A stretch of 64,000 nucleotides of DNA, from contig NZ_CP119108.1 in NCBI RefSeq assembly GCF_029094505.1, positions 744,001 through 808,000 on the forward strand, in the 5' to 3' direction. The first letter of the stretch is position 1, and the number at the start of each line of letters is the position of its first letter. Made by a program: the position numbers and the translations under genes. This stretch comes from Microbacterium horticulturae. Its GTDB lineage: Bacteria > Actinomycetota > Actinomycetes > Actinomycetales > Microbacteriaceae. Under the pieces are notes generated by a model, which saw nothing but the letters and a program-made list of their open reading frames with translations, did no database searches and was not told the origin of the DNA. Positions 7,590-14,524 of the stretch are shown in pieces.

Positions 7590-8194
7590 TGCGCCGAACG
7601 ACGAAAGCCGCGGCATCCCTCGCCGCAGCCCTAATGCTGGCGGCGGGCCTGTCGGCCTGCTCCGGAAGTAACGACGGCCTCGCCCAGCAGTACCGCGACG
7701 GTGACAGCAAGGGCTACATCGCCGCCGACTTCGCCGTGCACGAGTACAAGGCCGGCGAGCAGCCGAAGGCCGTCGCCTTCGGCGGCACGCTCGACGACGG
7801 CAGCACGGTCTCGAACAAGACGTATGCAGGCAAGGTGACGGTCGTGAACTTCTGGTGGGCGGCGTGCGCTCCGTGCCGTGAAGAAGCGCCCGTGCTGAAG
7901 AAAGCGGATGCCGCGTTCGGCGACGATGTCGCGTTCCTGGGTGTGAACACCTACGACCAGGCGCCCACGGCCCAAAGCTTTGCCAAGGAGTTCGGCATCA
8001 CCTACCCGAGCATCATCGACGTCGACACGAAATCGGTGACCACCGCCTTCGCCGGCGTCGTGCCGCTGAGTGCGACCCCGTCGACCGTCATCCTCGACGC
8101 CGATGGCCGCCCCACCGCGCGCATCGTCGGGGCGATCCCCGACGCGTCGATCCTCGAGTCGCTGATAAAGACCGCACTGGGCGCATCGTCGTGA
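7589..8194 (+). CDS. TlpA/ResA-type thiol-disulfide lipoprotein
   Basis: A 201-residue extracytoplasmic thioredoxin-fold reductant that keeps apocytochrome c haem-binding cysteines reduced. A short basic N-terminus and hydrophobic stretch lead to the lipobox LSAC (Cys near residue 23). The redox motif CAPC follows NFWWA in the first half of the domain, and the cis-Pro region is SATPSTV. The ATG at 7589 overlaps the upstream stop by 1 bp. It is followed, with a 4-bp overlap, by ccdA, which would supply electrons to it. Confidence 0.93.
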   Translation: MRRTTKAAASLAAALMLAAGLSACSGSNDGLAQQYRDGDSKGYIAADFAVHEYKAGEQPKAVAFGGTLDDGSTVSNKTYAGKVTVVNFWWAACAPCREEAPVLKKADAAFGDDVAFLGVNTYDQAPTAQSFAKEFGITYPSIIDVDTKSVTTAFAGVVPLSATPSTVILDADGRPTARIVGAIPDASILESLIKTALGASS

Positions 8195-8937
8195 TGGATC
8201 TCGTCGCCGGGGGCGCGCTCTGGGTCGCGGTCCCCATAGCGATCCTGGCGGGCCTGGTGTCGTTCCTCTCGCCGTGCGTGCTGCCGCTCGTGCCCGGTTA
8301 CCTCGGCTTCATCGGAGGAGCGGTGGCGCCCCGCTCCGTGCGCACCGGCGACGCGCCCGCGCGCGGCCGCCTCGTGCTCGGCGTGCTGCTGTTCATCGCC
8401 GGGTTCACGGTCGTGTTCATGGCCGTGAACATCTTCAGCGGCACGGTGGGCCTCTTCTTCCTGAAGTACAAAGACGTCATCACGCGCGTCATGGGCGTAG
8501 TCATCATCCTGCTGGGGCTCGTGTTCATCGGGCTGTTCGGCTTCGCGCAGCGCATCTTCCGTCCGCAGATCCGCGGCAATCTGGGCCTGGTCGGCGCGCC
8601 CCTCCTCGGGCTTGCGCTCGGCGTCGGCTGGGCGCCATGCATCGGTCCGACCCTGGCCGTCATCATCAACATGTCTTTGGATGGGGCCTCCGCCTCGCGC
8701 GGCGCGGTGCTGGGCCTGGCGTATTCGCTGGGTCTCGGCGTCCCGTTCCTGCTGATTGCACTCGGGTTCGGGTGGGCCACCCGCTCTGTCGCGTTCCTGC
8801 GCACGCACGTGCGCATGGTCAACATCATCGGCGGCGCACTGCTGATCATCCTCGGTCTGCTCATGGTCACCGGGGTCTGGGGAGTTCTCATGTCGAATCT
8901 GCAGGGGGTGATCGCCGGTGTCACGCCTGCGCTCTGA
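8191..8937 (+). CDS. ccdA: Cytochrome c biogenesis protein CcdA
   Basis: Membrane electron carrier passing reducing power from cytoplasmic thioredoxin to the ResA-like lipoprotein. The 248 residues form about six membrane segments. Paired cysteines lie in the conserved positions: FLSPCVLPLVPGY (first helix) and GWAPCIGPTLA (fourth helix), both with the helix-breaking prolines of the family. The GTG at 8191 gives a GTGA overlap; the ATG at 8194 is an equally possible start. ResB begins inside its last codons. Confidence 0.95.
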   Translation: MMDLVAGGALWVAVPIAILAGLVSFLSPCVLPLVPGYLGFIGGAVAPRSVRTGDAPARGRLVLGVLLFIAGFTVVFMAVNIFSGTVGLFFLKYKDVITRVMGVVIILLGLVFIGLFGFAQRIFRPQIRGNLGLVGAPLLGLALGVGWAPCIGPTLAVIINMSLDGASASRGAVLGLAYSLGLGVPFLLIALGFGWATRSVAFLRTHVRMVNIIGGALLIILGLLMVTGVWGVLMSNLQGVIAGVTPAL

Positions 8938-10636
8938 ATCCACCGCCGCGAGTGCCGACCCGCTGCGGCCGGCCGACCACGTCGACGGCTCGGGCGAGAT
9001 CACCTCGCCCCGGCTCGGCCCGGCCGGCTGGGCGCGCTGGGCGTGGCGGCAGCTCACGAGCATGCGCAACGCGCTTGTGCTCCTCCTGCTGCTGGCGATC
9101 GCGGCGGTGCCCGGCTCCATAGTGCCGCAGCGCAGCGCCGACCCCAACGGCGTCACCGAGTACTTCACCGACCACCCGAGCCTGGCGCCGGTGCTCGACA
9201 AGCTGCAGCTGTTCGACGTGTACTCGTCGGCCTGGTTCTCGGCGATCTACATCCTGCTGTTCATCTCGCTCATCGGCTGTGTGATCCCGCGCGTCAGGCA
9301 CCACCTCAAGGCGCTGCGGGCGCAGCCGCCGCGCACGCCCGCGCGGCTGGGGCGTCTGGGCGATCACCGCGAGTCGCTGGTAGAGCTGGCTCCCGGAGTG
9401 GATGCCGCGGCCGCGGCATCCCGCGCCGTCGAGATCGCCGCGAAACAGCTGAAATCCGCCGGCTACCGAGTGGCGCGCTACGACGGGCGCGGCTCGTACT
9501 CGGTCTCGGCCGAGCGCGGCTATCTGCGCGAGACCGGCAACCTGCTCTTCCACATCGCGCTGCTGGGGGTGCTGCTGGCCGTCGGCATCGGCGGCGGCTA
9601 CGCGTACACCGGGCAGCGGGTGATAGTGCAGGGCACCACGTTCGTCAACTCGGTGGGCACCGACTACTCATCGTTCAACCCGGGGCGCTTCGTCGACCCT
9701 GACTCGCTGACCCCGTACACGATGAAGCTCGACAAGTTCGACGTCTCGTACCAGCCGGTCGGCAGCGGATCGCAGGGGCAGGCCGGCGACTTCGTCGCGC
9801 ACCTCACGACGCAGCTGCCGGGGCAGAAGACCACCGACTCCGAGATCCGGGTGAACCACCCGCTGAACATCGCCGGCGACCGGGTGTACCTCATGGGCAA
9901 CGGCTACGCGCCCACCGTGACGATCCGCAACGCCGACGGCAAGATCGTCTTCCACGACAGCATCGCGTTCCTGCCGCAGAACAACGAGCTGACCTCGCTC
10001 GGCATCATCAAGGTGCCCGACGGGCTCAAGGAACAGGTCGGCATGCTGGCGTTCTTCTATCCGACGCAGGTGAAGAACGACCTGGGCGCGTACGCGTCGG
10101 GGTACCCCGCGCTGCTGAACCCGGTGCTGTCGATCAACGTGTACTCCGGCGACCTGGGGCTGAACAACGGCGTGCCGCGCTCGGTGTATGCGCTGGACAC
10201 GACCGGCATGACACAGCTGACCGGCGGCAAGACCGGCACCGAATCGATCGAGCTGGCCCCCGGCGACACCGCCGACCTGCCGAACGGCCTCGGCACCGTC
10301 TCGTTCGACAACGAGTCGCCGGCAGGCGCCACCGACCTCTCGCAGTCGGTCAAGCGGTTCGTGTCGCTGCAGATCCACCGCGATGTCGCCGGACCCTGGG
10401 TGCTGAGCTTCGCGGTGCTCGCGGTGCTGAGCCTGCTGCTCGCGCTGTTCGTGCCGCGCCGGCGCATGTGGGTCAAGGCGACCCCCGATGGCGGTGTGCT
10501 GCAGCTCGAGTACGCGGGGCTGGCCCGTGGTGAGGATCCCACCCTTGGCGGCGCGGTCGACGCGCTCGCCGTCAAGCACGGCGCGGCCTTCGAAGCCGAC
10601 GCCCCGACCGAGGGCGCGCAGCCGCGCGTAAACTGA
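8918..10636 (+). CDS. resB: Cytochrome c biogenesis protein ResB
   Basis: System II haem-handling membrane protein, 572 residues. After an acidic/basic cytoplasmic N-terminus come membrane segments near residues 50-70 and 105-125 (YILLFISLIGCVIPRV), then a third (LLFHIALLGVLLAVGIGGGY). A large external domain of about 270 residues follows, and a last membrane helix near residue 490 ends in VPRRRMWV. This is the standard ResB/Ccs1 topology. It overlaps ccdA by 20 bp and is followed by ccsB; together the two make the haem export and ligation complex. Confidence 0.95.
   Translation: MSRLRSESTAASADPLRPADHVDGSGEITSPRLGPAGWARWAWRQLTSMRNALVLLLLLAIAAVPGSIVPQRSADPNGVTEYFTDHPSLAPVLDKLQLFDVYSSAWFSAIYILLFISLIGCVIPRVRHHLKALRAQPPRTPARLGRLGDHRESLVELAPGVDAAAAASRAVEIAAKQLKSAGYRVARYDGRGSYSVSAERGYLRETGNLLFHIALLGVLLAVGIGGGYAYTGQRVIVQGTTFVNSVGTDYSSFNPGRFVDPDSLTPYTMKLDKFDVSYQPVGSGSQGQAGDFVAHLTTQLPGQKTTDSEIRVNHPLNIAGDRVYLMGNGYAPTVTIRNADGKIVFHDSIAFLPQNNELTSLGIIKVPDGLKEQVGMLAFFYPTQVKNDLGAYASGYPALLNPVLSINVYSGDLGLNNGVPRSVYALDTTGMTQLTGGKTGTESIELAPGDTADLPNGLGTVSFDNESPAGATDLSQSVKRFVSLQIHRDVAGPWVLSFAVLAVLSLLLALFVPRRRMWVKATPDGGVLQLEYAGLARGEDPTLGGAVDALAVKHGAAFEADAPTEGAQPRVN
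10629..10634 (+). promoter_or_regulatory. Possible internal -10 element before ccsB
   Basis: TAAACT overlaps the end of resB and lies 6 bp before the ATG of ccsB at 10641. It may allow extra leaderless transcription of ccsB. Confidence 0.35.
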
Positions 10637-10640
10637 TCGC

Positions 10641-11690
10641 ATGCCTTCGCTCGAGCAGATCTCCGTGCTGCTGGTCTGGACCGCCGTCGCGATCTACGCC
10701 GTTGCGTTCATCTTCTACACGATCGACCTGGCGCGGCGTTCGTCGCAGGCGCTGGATGCGAAGGATGCCGCGGTCCGCGAACGCGCACTCGTCGGGGTTG
10801 CGGCGGCCTCCCGGTCGTTGAGCGAGCGCAGCGAGACGAAACGCCCGACCGGTGCCGCGAACCGCTCGATCGACTCGTCGCGCTCTCCGCTCGCGGTGCC
10901 GGCGGCGCAGCGCGTGCGCCCCGTGTTCGCGCGCATCGGCACGTCACTGACCTGGCTGGCGTTCCTCTTCCACGTGGGCGGTGACGTCACGCGCGGCATC
11001 GCGGCGGGACGCGTGCCGTGGGCCAACATGTACGAGTTCGCCCTGACCGGCGTGATGCTCATGGTCGCGGTGTACCTCGGGGTGCTGTTCCGCTACGACC
11101 TGCGGTTCCTGGGCACCCTGATCACGGGCCTCGCGGTGATCCTGCTCGGCGGATCCGCGCTGTCGTTCTACGTCGTCGTCTCGCCGCTGGTCGACCCGTT
11201 GAAGTCGCCGTGGCTGGTCATCCACGTGTTCGTGGCATCCCTGGCCACCGCGTTCTTCGCGCTGACGTTCGGGCTCTCGGTGCTGCAGCTGATGCAGACC
11301 CGGCGCGAGCACAAGCTCATCGCGGCGGGTGACAAGCCCGTCAAGACCTGGGGCTTTTTGAAGACCCTGCCCTCGTCCGAGGCCCTGGAGTCGCTCGCGT
11401 ATCGCTTCGCGATCGTCGGCTTCATCTTCTGGACGTTCACCCTGATCGCCGGGTCCATCTGGGCCAACGACGCGTGGGGCCGATTCTGGGGCTTCGACAC
11501 CAAAGAAGTCTGGACGTTCATCATCTGGGTGCTCTACGCCGGATACATCCACGCGCGTGCGACGCGCGGCTGGCGCGGTACCCGGTCGGCGTGGCTGTCG
11601 ATCATCGGCTTCGCCGCTGTGATCTTCAACTTCGCGGTCGTCAACGTGTTCTTCAAGGGCCTGCACGCTTACAGCGGGCTGACGAACTAG
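10641..11690 (+). CDS. ccsB: Cytochrome c biogenesis protein CcsB (CcsA family)
   Basis: Haem-exporting and apocytochrome-ligating partner of ResB, 349 residues with about eight membrane segments. The tryptophan-rich haem-binding signature is WGRFWGFDTKEVW (about residues 278-290). External histidine candidates appear at HVGGD and VIHVF. A poorly conserved hydrophilic stretch at roughly residues 56-93 (SRSLSERSETKR and following) is encoded by an interspersed repeat and looks inserted into a cytoplasmic loop after the first helix. It ends the cytochrome c operon; an inverted repeat about 100 bp downstream may terminate transcription. Confidence 0.94.
   Translation: MPSLEQISVLLVWTAVAIYAVAFIFYTIDLARRSSQALDAKDAAVRERALVGVAAASRSLSERSETKRPTGAANRSIDSSRSPLAVPAAQRVRPVFARIGTSLTWLAFLFHVGGDVTRGIAAGRVPWANMYEFALTGVMLMVAVYLGVLFRYDLRFLGTLITGLAVILLGGSALSFYVVVSPLVDPLKSPWLVIHVFVASLATAFFALTFGLSVLQLMQTRREHKLIAAGDKPVKTWGFLKTLPSSEALESLAYRFAIVGFIFWTFTLIAGSIWANDAWGRFWGFDTKEVWTFIIWVLYAGYIHARATRGWRGTRSAWLSIIGFAAVIFNFAVVNVFFKGLHAYSGLTN
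10811..10852. repeat. Interspersed repeat inside ccsB
   Basis: A 42-bp element bounded by CCGGTCG and CGACCGG, with a core GTTGAGCGAGCGCAGCGAGA running into CGAAACG. The same core on the opposite strand (CGTTTCG, then CTCGCT, CGCTCGC, CGACC) recurs in menD at 30872-30902. It is in frame and adds SRSLSERSETKR-like residues to a loop of CcsB. I recognise the word as common in intergenic DNA of high-GC actinobacteria; the mechanism of spread is unknown. Confidence 0.7.
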
Positions 11691-11793
11691 GGGTCAGCCG
11701 CGCCTGCGGCCGTGCGCCGGGGTGGTGTGGCGGCCATGGCCCCGAGCGTACGCGTTGGCTGCCGCCCGCGGCATCCACCCGCCTGCCGCCTTC

Positions 11794-11851
11794 TTCGGTC
11801 GTCACAGATGACCGTTTCAGCGCGAGAAAACGGTCATCTGCGACGACCGAA
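11794..11851. repeat. Large inverted repeat between ccsB and the PPOX gene (possible bidirectional terminator)
   Basis: Two 24-bp arms (11794-11817 and 11828-11851) pair with one mismatch around a 10-bp spacer; the arms begin TTCGGTCGTC and end GACGACCGAA. It lies between convergent genes, so it could terminate both, but the length and near-perfect pairing suggest a REP/MITE-like element. The rest of the gap 11691-11933 holds nothing else I can name. Confidence 0.7.
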
Positions 11852-11933
11852 CGATGGCACGGGATGTCGCGGCTGCGCGCCGCGCGCGATGGGTGTGTCC
11901 GCGCGCCACGCCGGGTCCGCGGCATCCACCCCG

Positions 11934-12299
11934 CTACAGCTCGATGCAGTCCTGCACGCAGCCGGCGCCGGCGGGGCCGGGCTCGACGGCCGGACGGTGC
12001 AGGATCGCCCGGCTGGGCACGATGCGCAGGGCCGCGGCATTCTGCCCATCCGCGATGCCGTCGACGATCAGCGAGTATCCGGTCTCATCGGCCGGCGGCC
12101 ACACGAGCGAGACGTCGGCGTGAGCTGCGGCATTCGTGCGTGCGCGGTCGCTGGCTCCGGGCACGGTCACGACGTGGTCGGTGAACTCGGGATGCACGAC
12201 CGAGGTGTGCACGCGCTGGTGCGGGGTGATCGTGATCAGATACGCGAAGCCGTATGCGCCGGCGTGCTCGGCCACCGCATCGATGTCAACCGTGCCCAT
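11934..12299 (-). CDS. Pyridoxamine 5'-phosphate oxidase-fold (PPOX) family protein
   Basis: A 121-residue split-barrel protein of the flavin/F420-binding PPOX superfamily. It shows ITPHQRVHTSVVHPEF, VPGASDRARTNAAAH and LVWPPADETGYSLIVDGIAD, the strand and cofactor-edge segments of the family. It probably binds FMN or F420, with the substrate unknown. Three cysteine-containing terminal residues (GCVQDCIEL) are unusual. It has TAAGCT 6 bp before its ATG. Confidence 0.8.
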   Translation of the reverse strand: MGTVDIDAVAEHAGAYGFAYLITITPHQRVHTSVVHPEFTDHVVTVPGASDRARTNAAAHADVSLVWPPADETGYSLIVDGIADGQNAAALRIVPSRAILHRPAVEPGPAGAGCVQDCIEL

Positions 12300-12305
12300 G
12301 GCCTC

Positions 12306-12311
12306 AGCTTA
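12306..12311 (-). promoter_or_regulatory. Leaderless-type -10 element of the PPOX gene
   Basis: TAAGCT on the minus strand, 6 bp before the ATG at 12299. Confidence 0.5.
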
Positions 12312-12328
12312 GAGCCGCGCGAACCCCG

Positions 12329-14524
12329 TCAGGCCGCCGCCGGAACTTCGGTCAGAAGCCGTGCCGCCGATGTCGAGCGTCGGCGCATCACCGCGAGGAT
12401 CGTCGCGCCGAACGCCAGCAGTGCCCAGATGAGCAACCCCGCGATGCCGGCGCCCAAGCCCGACGCGCTGGTGAGCGCGGCCATGCCGGCGGTCATCCCC
12501 GGTGCCGTGGGCAGCCAGCTCGCTATGGCCACGAGCACGCCCGGCACGGTGGAGACCACTCCGGTCGCGACGGCGAACACACCGACCAGGGCGCCGATCC
12601 AGCGTCCGGCACCGCCGAACACGGCCACCAGCGCCTGGTTCACGGCGGCGAAGGCGACACCCGCGATCACACAGACGACGGCGAAGAGCGACCAGGTTCC
12701 CCAGTCGTACGAGGCCGCGATCTGCACGACGCCGGCCACGAGCAGACCCTGCGCGGCACCGATCACGGCAGCCGGGGTCAGCGATCGCAGGGCGAGCAGC
12801 GCGGACGGGCGGCGGGATGTCAGAGCCCGGCGCGATACTGCCTGCAGGGCGATAAACGACCCGAGGCCGCCGAACCAGAGCGCCAGCATCGCCAGAAGGG
12901 GGATCGCCGATGCGCCGAACATGTTGTCGCCCAGGCCCTTCGCCGCCACCGGGTCGGCGACGACCTTCGCGAGCGAGGTGGCCTGCTTGTCAGTGAACGA
13001 CGGCAGGGCGTCGGAGGCCTTGGTGAGGCCCGACGAGAGCGAGTCGGCGCCGTCGGCGAGCTTGTCGACGCCCGTCGCGAGCGTGTCAGCGCCGTCGGCG
13101 GATTGATCGGCACCGTCGGCCCACGTGTGCGCGCCGGAGGCCCACTGTGCGGCGCCGTCGGCGGCCTGCGAGGCGCCCGAGGCGAGCTGTGATGCGCCGG
13201 AAGACGCGTGCGCGGCGCCGGAGGCGAGCGAGGTAGCGCCGTCGGCGAGCTTGTCGACGCCGGCTGCGGCGTCGGTCGCGCCGGAGGCGAGCCCGTCCAT
13301 GCCGCCCGCGACCCGGGTCATGCCGTCGGACAGCTGCGCGAGACCCGCGCCGAGCTGGGGCAGCTGGCTGAGCCCTTCGACGCCCTTCGCGATGGTGCCC
13401 GACTGGTCGATGACATCGTTCACCTGGGGGAGCGCGCCCTTCGCCGTGGCAACGGCCTGCTTCAGCGTCGCGCACAGCTCGTCTGAGCCGCCCTGCGCCG
13501 CGCACTCGGCGACGGCCTTGTCGAGCTGGGAGACGGTGTCATTCACACCGGCCTTGATCTTGTCGCTGTTGGCGGCGAGCTGGTTCGTGGCGTCGACGAC
13601 CTGCTGCGGAATCTCGGGCACCTGAGAGAGACCGGATGCCGCCTGCGACAGGCCATCCGAGAGCTTGCGGGTGCTGTCGGCGAGGGATCCTGCGCCACCG
13701 GCCCAGGTGTCGAGGCCATCGGCCGCGCTGCGCGCGCCCGACGCCCACGACGAGGCGCCGTCGGACAGGGCCGAGACGCCCGAGGCCACGCCCTTCGCGC
13801 CGTCGCCGATCTTGCCGACGCCCGACGAGATGCCGTCGGCGCCGTCGGCCAGTGACGATGCGCCGGTGGAGAGTTTGCGGATGCCGTCGGCCAGGCTCAC
13901 CGTGCCGTCGGCGGTCTGCTTCGTGCCGTCTGCGAGGTCAGAAGCACCGTCGGCCGCCGTACCCAGCTGGTCGCCGAGCGTCGTGAAGCTCAGGAACACG
14001 TTCTCGAGCGTCGACGACGACAGCGTCTGCCCGAGCACGGTGGCGGCGGTCTGCGAGACCTGCGCGGTGATCGCATCGTCGACGACCCGTGCGTCGGGCG
14101 CGGTGGCTACGTGGATCGTCGCCTGGCGCGGGTCATCGTCGCCGGTCATCGCCTGGCCGGACGAGACAGCGGCGGCCGAGAAACCGGCCGGGATCGTCAC
14201 GACGGCCTGGTAGGTGCCGTCGGCCAGGCCTTCCTTGGCGTCTTCGGTGTTCGAGATCGTCCAGTCGAGGTTGCTGGCGATGTCGTCCGATCCCTTGACC
14301 AGTCCGGCGGTCAGCTGCCGCCCGAGCGGCACCGTCTGCCCGTTGAGCGTCACCGGCTCGTCGTTGTTGACGACCGCGGCGCTCATTGCGTCGAGGCGCT
14401 CGGTCGGGTTGTAGAGAGCTGCGACGAGGATGCCGCCGATGAGTACCGGCAGCAGCAGCACGCCGAGCACCGTCAGCCAGGTGACGGGCTTGCGGGAGCG
14501 GGAGCGCTCGATGGGCAGGGTCAT
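12329..14524 (-). CDS. YhgE/Pip family membrane protein with two 7-residue glycine arrays
   Basis: A 731-residue protein of the YhgE/Pip (phage infection protein; EsaA-related) family. One membrane helix lies near residues 16-38 and a C-terminal block of about five helices from residue 538. Between them is a large external region. Glycine recurs every seventh residue at 193-298 (15 of 16 positions) and again at 394-499 (16 of 16), in units such as SLADGAD and QLASGAS. The arrays have equal length and flank a segment with C341 and C351. This predicts a long antiparallel helical stalk. The start overlaps the MmpL stop (ATGA), so the two are co-expressed and may act as one export system. Confidence 0.88.
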   Translation of the reverse strand: MTLPIERSRSRKPVTWLTVLGVLLLPVLIGGILVAALYNPTERLDAMSAAVVNNDEPVTLNGQTVPLGRQLTAGLVKGSDDIASNLDWTISNTEDAKEGLADGTYQAVVTIPAGFSAAAVSSGQAMTGDDDPRQATIHVATAPDARVVDDAITAQVSQTAATVLGQTLSSSTLENVFLSFTTLGDQLGTAADGASDLADGTKQTADGTVSLADGIRKLSTGASSLADGADGISSGVGKIGDGAKGVASGVSALSDGASSWASGARSAADGLDTWAGGAGSLADSTRKLSDGLSQAASGLSQVPEIPQQVVDATNQLAANSDKIKAGVNDTVSQLDKAVAECAAQGGSDELCATLKQAVATAKGALPQVNDVIDQSGTIAKGVEGLSQLPQLGAGLAQLSDGMTRVAGGMDGLASGATDAAAGVDKLADGATSLASGAAHASSGASQLASGASQAADGAAQWASGAHTWADGADQSADGADTLATGVDKLADGADSLSSGLTKASDALPSFTDKQATSLAKVVADPVAAKGLGDNMFGASAIPLLAMLALWFGGLGSFIALQAVSRRALTSRRPSALLALRSLTPAAVIGAAQGLLVAGVVQIAASYDWGTWSLFAVVCVIAGVAFAAVNQALVAVFGGAGRWIGALVGVFAVATGVVSTVPGVLVAIASWLPTAPGMTAGMAALTSASGLGAGIAGLLIWALLAFGATILAVMRRRSTSAARLLTEVPAAA

